64,000 nt of DNA from Cladocopium goreaui (GCA_947184155.2 CAMXCT020000369.1:1-64000), one strand, 5' to 3'; positions 28,958 through 39,297 are shown, counted from the first letter of the stretch. Notes: generated by a model not told the origin, from the letters alone. Numbers and translations: made by a program.

Positions 28958-29636
28958 ATGATTGTATTGAATACTTCCCTTGTTGGCCCCCCTTGCCTCC
29001 TCTAGACTCCTACCGAAGTTTTCAGCCCGGACAGAAGATGAATCATGATCTTTCAGTCAATCCCGTTATTAATTAATAGTATAAATCTAAAACGGGATGG
29101 AGTAAGAATCTGCTTAGGGAAAGATGTGGGAACGTGAAGTATTGAAGGCTTTCTTACTCCGTCATCGTCTCGATATCGTGTCAAGTACATTGGGCAATTG
29201 ACTTGCAACATAGCACGGAGTAGCGCAGTAGCGCGGAGTAGCGAAGGATTGGTGTATACATCAGGAGGAGGAAAGTTTTTCCCGTTTAGCGTCTTATAAG
29301 CATCATGATCCCCAGCCGCGGATTAATTATCCTCATTTCGCGTGGCCTGCGTGGCGGATCGTATTTCAAGTCGGAATAAAGTAAAATTCTTTTAAAGCAA
29401 ACCAGCTGATCCGCGATCCGCCATGTGATTCATATGAGACCTGTCAGGAGTCTAAGGGGAGAGGGTTGCTGCAGCTAGTCAAGAGGAAAAACTTTTGTCC
29501 TGGTGTTGTATGTTGCCTGGGTCGTGCTGCATCGCAATCGCCACATTGGAGCCAGTGAACGGAGACAGCTGATACCACGTGTGCGCTTTCAGGTTCCATT
29601 TTTGGGGCCGGAAAGTCAATTGAAATCAGGCTTCGC
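28958..29636. other. Non-coding 5' flank of copia-2
   Basis: Contains an inverted pair GTGGCGGATCG (about 29351) and CGATCCGCCAT (about 29415), and GCGGAGTAGC repeats near 29230. No LTR was identified, although one would be expected before gag. Confidence 0.35.
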
Positions 29637-30533
29637 ATGTGCGGGCCTCCTCTGTACATCAGGAATCATCTTGATGAGGAGCTTCCATTGGTGGAGCAAA
29701 CAGTGGAAAAGACCAAACGCAGTGCTTTTCTTTACGGGTTGCTGGCTTCGTTGTTGAAAAACAGACCACTGATGCTTTTGAAAGGTGTTGAACAGGGAAA
29801 TGGCTTGGGGGCTGTGAGGCAACTTTTAAGAACTTGTCAGCCTTCTTCACGGAACAGATCCCTGGCTTTGCTTCATCTCATCATGCTGGAACTCGACATG
29901 CGTGCAGCACTTTTACCTCAAATTTTGAAGCTGGAAGATTCTTTTCGTGAGTATGAGAAGATTGCAAGTCCATTAGCTGATGAATTGCGTTTTGCCGTTC
30001 TTATGAAGTGCTTGAGCGACCAGTTGAAGACCTATTTGCAGGTCACCCTCAAGGATTCAACAACCTATGAGGAACTCAGGGAGTCAGCTCTGAGATTTGA
30101 CACCAGCACCATACGCTGGACGCAGTCTATGTCGTTGGGTGCCCCAGTTTCTGCAGCGCAGGACATTACAGGTCCGATCGATGTGGATAGAATTGAAAAA
30201 GGAAAGGGAAAGAAGGGCAGCAAAGGCAAGCCTTTCAACAAGGGCAAAGACAAAGGAAAGGGTAAGCAGAAATCCAAAACCAGTGGTGAAAAGGGCTCAA
30301 ATTCTGGAAAAGGCTATGGAAATCAGCAGTCAAATTGGAGTTCAAAAGGGACTTCATGGCACAACAATTCATGGAGCAGTGCAAACGATGGTTCTGGAAA
30401 GGGCGGCAAGTCCTACAAAGGGTGGCAAATCCAAAGATGTTGGAAAAGGAAAGGATTCCAACACTTTTCATCGATGCGGAGGTCATGGACATTTTGCAAG
30501 AGACTGCAGAGTGAGACTTGTGGTTCAAGATGA
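29637..30533 (+). pseudogene. Copia-2 gag
   Basis: The frame has 298 codons, of which the last 35 after about 30425 are off-frame. The conserved part reads RNRSLALLHLIMLELDM, LPQILKLEDSFREYEKIA, ELRFAVLMKCLSDQLKTYLQ and STIRWTQSM, the capsid-like region of copia gag, followed by a Gly/Lys-rich basic tail (KGKGKKGSKGKPFNKGK) that would bind RNA. The N-terminus looks truncated: the residues before 29860 fit poorly. At about 30425 the coding frame shifts by +1 to the zinc knuckle and protease. Programmed shifting is possible, but with so many other breaks I take it as decay. Confidence 0.78.
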
Positions 30534-31593
30534 TTCTGCAAGTGCAACCAATGACAGCAAAAGTGATACTCATAGCAAGGGAGGGGCAGCAAATTCTGGC
30601 AGTGTGAACAGAGTGAGCTTAGCGCCTCCTTTCGTGCAGACCTCTGAAAGACAACTGGATTTCGACATTTCTGGCATGGATGAGCTGCGTGGTTTTACAG
30701 TTTCGAACGTTTACATGATTTCACAACAGTTTTTCATGGAAACAACATACAAACCCAAAACCCTTTATTCAACAACTTCACAACCATGTTCATGTTTTTC
30801 AGATGATTTTGCACTGGATTTTCATGGAATTTGCGGCGGTGTTGATGAATTTCTCAGCTGTGGAGACCACAGCAAGTGCAATGCAGTTGAATACAAGTTG
30901 CATACGTTGTGCAAGCTTGACGACATCGAGCACTATCACCAGAGAGTTGCAGAACAGTTTGCATTTCACTTGTATGATGTTGTGGATTGTGAAGGTGGAT
31001 GCAACAGGTTCAAACGTTTTGGAAACTTGCAGAAGCCTTGCAAACGTTCAGAAGATGTTCAATTGTGGAGCCTTTCGAAAACTGTGGACTGTTGCAATGA
31101 TTTTCAGATGTCTTGCAATGTACGTGCAGTTTCAGCGTGCAGTCATGTTGACATCATCTTGGATTCAGGTTCAGATGTGACTTTGACACCCATGTTTATG
31201 TCAGATGTTGGATGTCAGGCGCCACAAACCTCAGAAACATACCTCAGAGATGCTCAGGGTAAACGCATTGCAACTTCAGATGTGCGTGATGTCAGTTTTG
31301 CATTTTCAACAGTTGATGGAGAAGTTGTGACAATCAAGGAACGTGCATTTTTCAGTGATCGAGTTGAATGTCCTCTCATTTCATTTGGAAAGTTGTTAAA
31401 ATCAGGATGGGGAATTGAATCTACAGGAGATGGCCCACCTGTTCTTTCTCATTTGAATGGAGCACGTGTTGAACTGGCATTCAGAAACAATTCACTGGTG
31501 ATTGCAGGTGATCTGAGACTTGTGCAAAGCCGAAGCGTCAGGGCTATCAGTGTCGACATCCCCAAACCATGGCAGGACTTCAAACGTGGCTAG
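30415..31593 (+). pseudogene. Copia-2 zinc knuckle and aspartic protease
   Basis: Opens with a zinc knuckle, TFHRCGGHGHFARDC, in which the first Cys of C-x2-C-x4-H-x4-C is replaced by Phe. A Cys-rich linker follows, then the protease: VDIILDSGSDVTLTP with the catalytic DSG (about 31145-31190), and the flap-like region with DAQGKRI and VECPLISFGKLLKSGW. An amber codon at 31591-31593 ends the frame, but the same frame continues for 66 sense codons beyond it (YEYNGHPMCSSAGNKFVD and onward), so the stop is a mutation. Confidence 0.8.
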
Positions 31594-32292
31594 TATGAGT
31601 ACAATGGTCATCCAATGTGCAGTTCAGCAGGTAACAAGTTTGTGGATGTCACGACAGATTACTTGGTGGTTGATTCGCCTTACAGGACAGCACTTGGACA
31701 TCATGACATACGTTCTTGGGAAGTGATTGAATTGTGTGAGAAAAATTTTCCAATGGTGACAGGTCAGCGGCAATTGATGGCAACTATACGAGGTTGTTGA
31801 CAATTCTTTCCAAAACTGTCATGTCAGTTGCAGACTTTGGCATGGTTGTAACTGAAACGGAATTGAATCCAGACCCAGAGAAACAGAGTTCTGGATCAGG
31901 TTTACAGACAAGTGCAAACTCTGGCAGTTCAAGGATGGATACAATAGGTGATCAACCAGTTGCTGAAGAAACGTCGCAACCTTCATTGCCTCAGACCATT
32001 GCAATTCAGCCCAACATGTCATCAGTCAAGATTGCAGGTGTTGATGTCAACGCCCACTTCAGCCATTTGCATTTTGAGAGCTGCTTGTGCTTATTTACAA
32101 GTGAGTCAATCTGGTAGTAAAGTCAAACTCTGGAACAGGATCTTGGCTACACTCGACACTCGACAAGAAAGCCATCCAAGCAGAACGAGAACTTGCTGCA
32201 GTGGCCTTAAGATGAATCTCAACGTAAAGCTGAAAGTGTTCATGTTGCAGCGCCACCAGAAGATCAGGGAGAAATTGATGCTCATTGTTTGA
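31594..32292 (+). pseudogene. Copia-2 protease-integrase linker
   Basis: Decayed coding sequence between protease and integrase. The first frame runs to 31797. After one shift MSVADFGMVVTETELNPDPE runs to about 32040. After another LRAACAYLQVSQSGSKVKLW follows, with AAPPEDQGEIDAH at the end. The last residues (EIDAHCL) are the normal lead-in to the integrase zinc-binding motif, which resumes at 40069; element E1 begins at 32293. Confidence 0.7.
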
Positions 32293-32611
32293 TGTCACTC
32301 TTTTGAAAAAAGATGAAAGCATTATTTCTCCAACCAAAAATTTGTGAACCCTCACAAATAAGGATCAACAGGAATCTTCTCTGGTTGGTGGTAAACAAAC
32401 GTTTGCTAAGCGTTGAAACATCCAACCAAATCTGGAAGCAAACAATTTGACCTTCAACTTCCCATTTCTATTTTCTGAACTTTCGATGTGGTATTCAATA
32501 ATTCCACTGGAAACACCACATCCTTCACATGTCACATCATCATTGTAATGCTGTGACTTTTCCCAATCAAGTGGTGGGAGGGCGGGAGTCCCTTTAAAAT
32601 AAGGGGCAATT
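32293..32611 (-). repeat. E1 left block B, with a minus-strand open frame
   Basis: Almost identical to 39298-39616 in E2. On the minus strand both copies hold an open frame with PYFKGTPALPPLDWEKSQHY, a CEGC pair and VKLFASRFGWMFQRL. It could encode a small protein of about 80 residues or be chance; it is the only frame preserved in the deleted copy. Confidence 0.5.
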
Positions 32612-32700
32612 TTTTCAGTGCTCTTGGTTTGGTCACTGGGCTCTGGTACAATTAGTGTACCAGGTTCGAGTGGCCACGCCTTCAGCACGATGGCGTCGCC

Positions 32701-34929
32701 ATGGTTGATTCTGACCAGGAAGTTGATCCGGATGTACCCTGGAACCACGGTTCCGATGGTGATTCCTCTGAAAGCCTTGAGTGGCCAGACTTTGAATTCT
32801 GGCACCCACGATGGGTCGGCATGTCACTAGTGCCATTGCCCATCAGATTGAACAGGAAGCTTTTCAGAAAATTGATCAACAAGTGTTGCACCGTATTCGC
32901 CACAACAAGGCGTTTCGAGTACGTTGCACTACTCAGTTTCATCTGGACAACCTCATCGACAAGATCAGATTCACTTATAGTTATGACGCAATGTCTCCTG
33001 CAACTGAACATGCAAGCAGTGAGGACGAATTTTGGTAGATCATTCAGCACTGCGAACCTGTGGATTACTATTTTCCACTTTTTCTGGAAGCATCTTCACA
33101 GTTTGGATACAGTGATTTGCGGCGCATTGATTTTTCGGGCATACAGTATTTCACAGGGGATGTCTCGGGTATGCCCTTTTCCATTTTTAGCTTTGGTATG
33201 GCCATTTGCAATTTTTCTTTTGGGCAGATGGTTGGAAATTTACCCAAGTACAAGCAAACAATTTTGCGGGTGCGATCCATCTGGACTGGACTCTGAACCA
33301 TCTACTGACTGCTGGGCGTTTACCTGGTTTTGCATGACAACTAGTTTGCAAGCGGCCATTCATTGTTCGTTGGACGCAATTTTTCAGCAGTTTTTCAGCC
33401 GGGTCGTGGACTTCATGTTTCTACAAGTGGCTTTGCAGGTGCGTCGAGAATTCCAGCGTTTGAGTGAGTTCCAGGTCCTGCATGATTGGTTCGTTTCTCT
33501 GGTGAACCGTCGCACTATCCGCAAGATACAGACTTTGAAGATTTTGCCTCAATGGTTCCCAATGTTGACTCGCCCTGGCATCGAAGGCATCCTTCACCAT
33601 CCAGCAGACTCCGGGGATGTTGCAGTTTGGAGCCTCTACACAACCATCTGCGAGTGCGGGACCAATTTTTGGGCTGCCTTTTTTAGGCACTGGTTTGACA
33701 TTCACGCAACGTACAGTCAGTATATGTGTTCGCACTCAAGGAAATTTTGGGCCCTGTGGGCACTCCGAAGTGGAATTTTCCTTACATTGTTGGGTCACCT
33801 TGCAGCTGCCTTTTCTTTTCGTTTGCAGCATAACAATGTCGTTGAGAAAATCGGCTACGTGGACTGTATTTGTTGCCGTCGTTACATTTTTTCAAATCGA
33901 ACAGTTAGACACCGATTCAGCTTGCCACGCTGGACTATTTTGTGCCTGGTGGGCCTGCAGACAGCAGTTGGAACTAACCAGGGACCTGATTGTCTCGGCA
34001 GTGCAGACGAATGCCTTTGGCCTGGAAGAGATCCGCCTACAGACAACAGCGGCCTGATGTCGTGGTTATTGCCAATTTTCTGTTCGGCAGTTGTTTTATC
34101 TATCACCTGGGTATTTCGAACATGGTGGAATTTTTTACCGACAGCAGCCACCAGAGATGAAGTTGATTATGCCAGTTTTGGGGCAGCACTGGAACGTCTC
34201 GACAGAGAGAACAATGTGTTGAGACAAGAAGTGGGCGCCCTGAATGTTGCACTTTCTGAAATTTTCTCGGTTGCTGGAAGGCTCAGGGATGACCTCGATG
34301 GTGTTACAGCAGATCACGACCGTTTGGCCGAGCAAGTTGGATGGCAGCATGTCGGGATGGTGCGCCTTGGAGGCTTTAACCCCTATCAGAGCTTGTCAAT
34401 CCAGCAGAGACAACAGGTTTTCGCTCGGGAGAGACGAAACATGATGGCTTACCGTTCGACGGGCCCGAGTGGGTTTATGGCGACGGTTCTTCACCAAGAC
34501 AGGTTGTTGGGCTTGCAAAGTGACTTCAATGTAATTGGAGGGGTTGGTGCGAGGTTGGACTACCCGAGGGGGGAGGCGAGTGCAGACACCCATCCTCTCA
34601 TCGAATTTAACGACGTAGGAGACGGGTCCTCACTGCCTCAAGATGTTCTTTGGGCGATCGCACGCAACAAACTGCAGATAGAGCTGTACAACTGCTTGGT
34701 GAGGGAAGACTTTGTCAGAGCGCGCCTGTTCCAGCAGGCACTGTTATTCTTCATAGACGCCTCCCATCAAGACAGACTTCTAAACCGACACGATCAAGTT
34801 CGTCTATTCACATACCTTGGGGACCACCTCGAGAGCGTGTCTGATGGGCTCCAGGGAGAAGATGAAGATCGAGCCAACTACTACCGAGCACTAGCTGGAA
34901 GGTTTCGTAGGGTGGCATCAGTGCACTGA
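32701..34929 (+). CDS. E1 ORF1: long open frame, membrane segment and coiled coil (742 aa)
   Basis: The frame is open for 742 codons from an ATG at 32701. Residues 1-40 are acidic (DSDQEVDPDVPWNHGSDGD). From about 45 to 200 another frame (32811-33038) looks more protein-like (SAIAHQIEQEAFQKIDQQVL), so a frameshift or intron is possible there. The best-supported part starts near residue 453 (ATG at 34057): a hydrophobic helix (WLLPIFCSAVVLSITWVF), a coiled coil (about 485-535, LERLDRENNVLRQEVGALNV), then a 200-residue globular part including VGMVRLGGFNP and LQSDFNVIGGVGARLDYPRG. No family is recognised. A membrane-anchored, oligomerising protein is the most I can infer. Confidence 0.55.
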   Translation: MVDSDQEVDPDVPWNHGSDGDSSESLEWPDFEFWHPRWVGMSLVPLPIRLNRKLFRKLINKCCTVFATTRRFEYVALLSFIWTTSSTRSDSLIVMTQCLLQLNMQAVRTNFGRSFSTANLWITIFHFFWKHLHSLDTVICGALIFRAYSISQGMSRVCPFPFLALVWPFAIFLLGRWLEIYPSTSKQFCGCDPSGLDSEPSTDCWAFTWFCMTTSLQAAIHCSLDAIFQQFFSRVVDFMFLQVALQVRREFQRLSEFQVLHDWFVSLVNRRTIRKIQTLKILPQWFPMLTRPGIEGILHHPADSGDVAVWSLYTTICECGTNFWAAFFRHWFDIHATYSQYMCSHSRKFWALWALRSGIFLTLLGHLAAAFSFRLQHNNVVEKIGYVDCICCRRYIFSNRTVRHRFSLPRWTILCLVGLQTAVGTNQGPDCLGSADECLWPGRDPPTDNSGLMSWLLPIFCSAVVLSITWVFRTWWNFLPTAATRDEVDYASFGAALERLDRENNVLRQEVGALNVALSEIFSVAGRLRDDLDGVTADHDRLAEQVGWQHVGMVRLGGFNPYQSLSIQQRQQVFARERRNMMAYRSTGPSGFMATVLHQDRLLGLQSDFNVIGGVGARLDYPRGEASADTHPLIEFNDVGDGSSLPQDVLWAIARNKLQIELYNCLVREDFVRARLFQQALLFFIDASHQDRLLNRHDQVRLFTYLGDHLESVSDGLQGEDEDRANYYRALAGRFRRVASVH

Positions 34930-35631
34930 ACCTGAAGGTCACTGGGGTCGCGGTCAAAGATCACTGTGATCCTGTTTGGCGACAGTACATCGACCAGAGT
35001 GAACAGCTGAGGATTCCCGGTCTCGTTGCGTCGCAAAGTGTAATGTAAGCTGAGTTGATGGTTAGGGATTAATTTTCGGTTGTATGTGTCAAGAACGGGC
35101 GCAAAGTAACATATGCCTATTCAGTTTCTTACACATCATGCACCTCATGAATCGCAGTGATGTCAAACAAACTGGACAGAACTGAGTTGTCTTGAGGTTT
35201 TCGGTGAGTCCTCATGTGACAAGGGGAGATACCTTGCCGAATGACTATCACTAAATGTGGTTCAGTTCCATGTTGAACCGAGTTCCGGATAAACATGCAG
35301 CCGGAAGTTTGATGGTCACTTGTATTCAGGTTCAAGTTTCTGACAATCATGAAGTCAGGAAGTGAACATTCTTTTCCTCAAAACAATCCTCTGGCAATCA
35401 GGCAGTCGGAAATTGGATGTTTTGAAGTGGGAACAACCGCATAGTCACAGTCAGGTTGATTTCTCCGACAATCATGATGTCACGAACCTGGAAACCCACT
35501 GTCTTTTCATACCACAGTTTCTGACAAACATGCTGTCAGGGTTAGGACTGGGTGTTGCAAAGCCCTTATTTTAAAGGGACTGCTTTTGCGAAACATTTTC
35601 GGGTCTCTGCGTTCTGCGGCGTTCGATTGCC
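34930..35631. other. E1 intergenic region with hairpin modules
   Basis: No gene. It holds the repeated hairpin modules (35283-35545) and, at 35563-35579, CCCTTATTTTAAAGGGA, which is the inverted counterpart of a site in block B (32589-32605). That site is 53 bp upstream of the NTPase start codon, a plausible promoter position. Confidence 0.45.
35283..35545 (+). repeat. Array of related hairpins, consensus TTTC-NGAC-AATCATGAA-GTCN-GGAA
   Basis: Modules at about 35286 (TTCCGG...CCGGAA around ATAAACATGCAG), 35338 (TTCTGAC-AATCATGAA-GTCAGGAA), 35393 (weak), 35466 (CCGAC-AATCATGAT-GTC), 35518 (TTCTGAC-AAACATGCT-GTCAGGG), and one distant copy at 36700 (GGAC-AATCATGAA-GTCC). Loops are similar while some stem pairs change together. 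Confidence 0.55.
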
Positions 35632-36498
35632 ATGAGTCGCAAATTTACAGGGAGACCGCCACCTTTGTCGACCCATCCAAGTGGCAGGTATTGGGGTAAA
35701 CCTCCGGCTTTGGTACCACCTGGACACAAAGGCAAAGGAAAAGGTGGCCGTATTGTCCTCTCCGCACCTGAGGAGTCAATTTGTGACACCATCGACCACA
35801 GCAATTTGCGGGGAATTTTGAGGGACCTTTGCTACTGGCAGAGCCACGTCACGACAGTGGAAGAGCTTGCTGGCAAAGTGACGTCTGCCGATTGGTACCC
35901 TTTGCTGTTGGGCAAACTTGCTGAGTCGGTCATCGTAATATCAGGTGCCCCCAATGTCGGCAAATCCAGCCTAGCAGTTCACCTGGCCAAGACCTTGGGT
36001 TTGATGCGGACAAAGACTACGAGCAGAAATTTCTGGCTGTTCGCTCGTAGTGAAAGACCGTATTTTTCCCTCTGGGTGTATTGCACCGATTCTTTCTGGA
36101 GTGAGCAGGAACCATCTTGGTCCAGGATGAGACAGTCTGTTTCGTCCATCACTTCAAGCGAAGAATTTGCCACTGGAGCAGCCATCCTCGAAGGTCACAG
36201 GATTTTTGCTTTTCCGGGCTATGCCGACTTGGCCACCACCGTGGTTTACCTGGCCGCTACCGACAAGCTTTTGTTTGAGCGAGGGACGGAAGCTGGGTCA
36301 ATTCGAAAGCATAAGCTTTTCTTGTCGAACACCTTGGAACAACTCCAAAAGCTCAACAAGATGATCGTCCTGGAAGGGGAAAAGTCGCAGGTCTATTTAG
36401 TGTGCCAGACCTTACAAGTCGCCCTCCTGGAGGACGCGAATTTGGACGCATCACATCTGTCGGCGGACATTGAACTAGACGGCAGGTGGACATTCTGA
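35632..36498 (+). CDS. E1 ORF2: P-loop NTPase (288 aa)
   Basis: The ATG at 35632 opens 288 codons. A basic, Pro/Gly-rich N-terminus (residues 1-40, ending GHKGKGKGGR) is followed by a P-loop domain: VIVISGAPNVGKSSLAVHLA with Walker A GAPNVGKS at about 105-112. A candidate second motif is GAAILEGHRIFAFPGYADL, in the place where nucleoside and adenylate-type kinases have an EG-x-R/H-x-F element, then TTVVYLAATDKLLFER. I infer a P-loop kinase-like or ATPase fold; substrate unknown. It is not recognisably an AAA+ transposition helper or a packaging ATPase. Spacing from ORF1 is 700 bp, so it is probably a separate transcript. The codon and base composition resemble ORF1. Confidence 0.65.
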   Translation: MSRKFTGRPPPLSTHPSGRYWGKPPALVPPGHKGKGKGGRIVLSAPEESICDTIDHSNLRGILRDLCYWQSHVTTVEELAGKVTSADWYPLLLGKLAESVIVISGAPNVGKSSLAVHLAKTLGLMRTKTTSRNFWLFARSERPYFSLWVYCTDSFWSEQEPSWSRMRQSVSSITSSEEFATGAAILEGHRIFAFPGYADLATTVVYLAATDKLLFERGTEAGSIRKHKLFLSNTLEQLQKLNKMIVLEGEKSQVYLVCQTLQVALLEDANLDASHLSADIELDGRWTF

Positions 36499-37501
36499 GC
36501 TGTCTCTGTTCACAAGCAGGCCGAGCGAGTTACAGCCGACTCGAGATATTTGTTTTGGTTGGCAACAATACAGCATTTTTGATTTTCTTCAAATTTTGTA
36601 CAATTCAGGTTTCACAATGTGCTGGCCTTTTTGGCTTTATTCGATATTTTCTGGGACGTGGCAACGCAGTGTATCACTCAGGCAGTCACAAGCCTCAAAG
36701 CAGGACAATCATGAAGTCCAGAGAAAGTTTGCCTCCAACCGTCATTTTGTTCGGGGGTCAGTCGGGACGCCTGAAGGCAATTCAAGCATCTCAGGCAACC
36801 ATGGGATCCAATGTCAGGCACCATCACTTGGATCTAAAACCCTGAAAACATCTAGCATTTCAGAGACCAATGGATTCATTGACCCACGCCTGTAAATTTG
36901 GGATTCAGACCCTTGACGGCACCATCACTTGGATCTAAGATCTTGAAAGCATCTAGCATTTCAGAAACCAATGGATTCATTGATCCATGCCGGTAAATTT
37001 GAGATCTGGACCCTTGATGGCTTCTTAATGTCAGCTTTGTTTGCAGTGTGAAATCTGGGATTTCTCAAATCATCGTTTGCATGATTTTCGCATGCTTTTC
37101 GGTTGAGTTTTGAAACCGATTGTTTCCTGGGCCAAATCCTCGAAGTGAAATTCACCTTCACTCGAGTACCAGTAACACATTGAGAAGGAGGGTTTGCAAC
37201 TAGCTAGGACACTCAACCTTGTGGAACCCCGGGGAGTATAGAGATCAGTTTCTAACGCCTGGTTCCATGTTTTGTGGCCCGTTCTTCGGAATTCCACGTG
37301 TGTTGGACAGCTGCGTTTTCAAAAATTTGTTTTGATTAACGGGCGATCAAGTGTCACACAGTAACTCAAGGATACCCCGTATTCCGGAGTGGCTCTGGGG
37401 TAATGTTTGGCACCATCACCCTTTTCTCTCCTACTAAATCGTGGGCTCACAGCTCTAAATGTTGCGAAGGTCAAGACCAAGCTCGAGGAAGCCGTACAGC
37501 C
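36499..37501. other. E1 intergenic region
   Basis: Holds a 101-bp tandem duplication (36817-36917 and 36918-37018, marker CACCATCACTTGGATCTAA) and the outlying hairpin module at 36700. A further Met in frame upstream of ORF3 (37403) is less likely as its start. Nothing else recognised. Confidence 0.45.
36817..37021 (+). repeat. 101-bp tandem duplication in E1
   Basis: Both units contain CACCATCACTTGGATCTAA, CATCTAGCATTTCAGA and ACCAATGGATTCATTGA, with roughly 10 percent differences. ATGGATTCATTGAT is partly self-complementary. Confidence 0.85.
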
Positions 37502-37981
37502 ATGCTGACGCCCAGGGAGAACCTGGACGTTGACAGCGAAGACTCGGAACCCACACCCCACAGACACTCAGGTTTCAGGGTCGTGGCCGAAGACGGACTC
37601 CAATTGTCGCATTTCCTCGCCAGAATCTCAAATAAGAGATCGAGCGAGGTTCGAGTTTACTCTTTTCAATCGAGAAAACCACTCCCAATGACCACGAAGA
37701 TGGGTGACCTTCCTTTGAAGATGTCGATACAGATCTGGTCAGAAGATTTAGCAGGAGCTATCGAAGAAGGCCTGAAATCCGGCCATGTGAAGAGCATTGA
37801 CAAGGACGAGACGAAAGACTACAAGGTGTTCTTCATCAGGCACATTTCCGCCTGGGAATTTTTTGACAGTTGCGAGACAGACCGAGCTCAGCAAGATCGT
37901 CGAATTCAACAACTTTCTGACGAGGTGAACGCTCTTCGCACCAGGTTGGAAAACCTGGAAGGGGCCCAAGGCACTCGCTGA
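37502..37981 (+). CDS. E1 ORF3: small coiled-coil protein (159 aa)
   Basis: I chose the ATG at 37502 (gccATGctg) because the residues before it in the open frame look non-coding. The protein has an acidic N-terminus (DVDSEDSEPTPHRHSG), a mixed middle (MTTKMGDLPLKMSIQIWSED) and a clear C-terminal coiled coil (RIQQLSDEVNALRTRLENLE, about residues 130-152). No family is recognised. The coiled coil suggests self-association or a partner within the element, perhaps ORF1, which also has one. Confidence 0.6.
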   Translation: MLTPRENLDVDSEDSEPTPHRHSGFRVVAEDGLQLSHFLARISNKRSSEVRVYSFQSRKPLPMTTKMGDLPLKMSIQIWSEDLAGAIEEGLKSGHVKSIDKDETKDYKVFFIRHISAWEFFDSCETDRAQQDRRIQQLSDEVNALRTRLENLEGAQGTR

Positions 37982-38315
37982 ACAAAAGGGTTGCCCATGA
38001 TGTGAGGGAAACCCTTGCTCTGCAACGCTGCTCCGATGAGTGGCCGCCCCACATTGCGGCGAAGTTGGAGCCGACCCCTGACGGGTAAACCCCACAGCAC
38101 AGCCAAGTCGAGGAATCGAGGGCCTTTGTATTTTTTTATTGCAATTTTGGTTGAGGGACGATTCAGTGGACTACGTGTGATCGACGTCTTCCTGCTTTCG
38201 CTTTTACCCTTGCATCGGGCTGGGACTAGATGAGGAACCCCACTTTGGACCATCTTCTCCAGGATGCTTGCTGCGGATGTGAGACTTTCCTCTACCCCTG
38301 CGGTGTCCAAATCTG

Positions 38316-38834
38316 GTGATGGACTCGACAGGCGCGACGAAGTTTGGTTTGCACCCTACGCCTGAAGGACCCTTCCACGAAGGGAACGATCTTTCAGCTG
38401 TACGCTGCAAATCTATATTGCGAAGCAAAGTGGCTCAACCGGTTTGGTTTTTTCCATACATGCCTCAATCCGATCAAGGCACGTTGCGTCAGAGTTGGCT
38501 GAGTTTTTACAAGACAGCACGATACCATATTTTTCGGACAGCAGTACATCAAGGTCAGTTTTTATTCTTCGAGATCTTTGACCTCCCTGGGTACAATTTT
38601 TGTGATGAGCGTTTTGTTTTTCATGCAAATGCAGTTATTCCGGCCGACGTGGAGGACTTGCCAACCGAGGCGATTCAGCGGACCAACAGTCTCATTGGAG
38701 CTTATCTGACATGTCCACGTGACATTGACGGGTCTGAGTCGGTTCGGCCATTCCCCTCCGTAGTCCAGGGAATCGCGTGCCAAAACTACCTGAGGACAAC
38801 CTTTTGGGGTGTGCTTCGGAAAACCTCGGCTTAA
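38316..38834 (+). CDS. E1 ORF4: unrecognised 172-aa protein
   Basis: The ATG at 38316 (gATGgactc two bases on is an alternative) opens 172 codons. The sequence is globular, rich in aromatics: VAQPVWFFPYMPQSDQ, FYKTARYHIFRTAVHQGQFL, FFEIFDLPGYNFCDERFVF. There is no signal peptide, no membrane helix and no motif I know. It ends about 60 bp before block A. The clustering of catalytic-type residues cannot be judged by eye. Confidence 0.5.
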   Translation: MMDSTGATKFGLHPTPEGPFHEGNDLSAVRCKSILRSKVAQPVWFFPYMPQSDQGTLRQSWLSFYKTARYHIFRTAVHQGQFLFFEIFDLPGYNFCDERFVFHANAVIPADVEDLPTEAIQRTNSLIGAYLTCPRDIDGSESVRPFPSVVQGIACQNYLRTTFWGVLRKTSA

Positions 38835-38890
38835 GCAGCAAGCACGTTCGAGAGCTTGCAGAGTGTTCCTGCCAGAGCACTAGTCGCAGT

Positions 38891-39295
38891 GGGGAATTAT
38901 CGGGTGCTCTGACACTTGGCATCACGTCACTTCGTGTCAACGTTCGACAGTGATGGAATCATGACCCATCCAATGCACCTACAACAAGATCAGCTGGAAC
39001 CACGACCGGCCTTGGATTTACCCCCGACTGTGCAATTACTGGAAGCAAAAAGGAAATCAATATAAAGTCCGAGTGTTGTGCACTTGTGTTCTCTTTTTCG
39101 AAGCGTCGGCAACTGCGTTTTTTGTAGTAAGTTTTATTTATGTAAATGGTATGTTTACATGAATACTGCTTACCTCACATCACAACGGTACGCCATATAA
39201 TTTAATATAATTATATGGATTGCAAATTAACATTTGAAACTTCCACCACCAGTGTTGACTTAGTCTCAACCGATCCTGGTTTTGTGGAGAAATAA
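38891..39295 (+). repeat. E1 right block A with subterminal hairpins
   Basis: Almost identical to 39664-40067 in E2. It contains a perfect 10-bp stem (CCATATAATT/AATTATATGG, 39193-39218) and ATGTAAA/TTTACAT just before it. It ends GGAGAAATAA. Confidence 0.85.
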
Positions 39296-39297
39296 GA

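Larger units (their letters stand above)
32293..39295 (+). mobile_element. E1: 7.0-kb element inserted in copia-2 integrase, unknown class
   Basis: Both borders are fixed by the interrupted integrase frame (EIDAHCL before, TRLPYQPWCPACV after the adjacent E2). E1 starts TGTCACTC, ends GGAGAAATAA, and is separated from copia by GA on the left and from E2 by GA on the right. The left 320 bp (block B) and the right 400 bp (block A) are repeated in E2. TTATTTCTCCA occurs 29 bp inside the left end and, inverted, exactly at the right end. Four plus-strand ORFs fill the middle. I recognise no transposase, integrase, recombinase or RT. It does not end like a Helitron and has no LTRs. Confidence 0.75.

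Noticed and set aside
30097-30420. N-terminal 110 codons of the protease frame (MTPAPYAGRSLCRWVPQF)
   Set aside because: This overlaps gag in another frame and is low-complexity basic; the real protein enters this frame near 30425.
33617-34057. Alternative 146-codon frame with a signal-peptide-like MSLRKSATWTVFVAVVTFF
   Set aside because: Overlaps E1 ORF1 in another frame; I cannot decide between them and prefer the longer frame.
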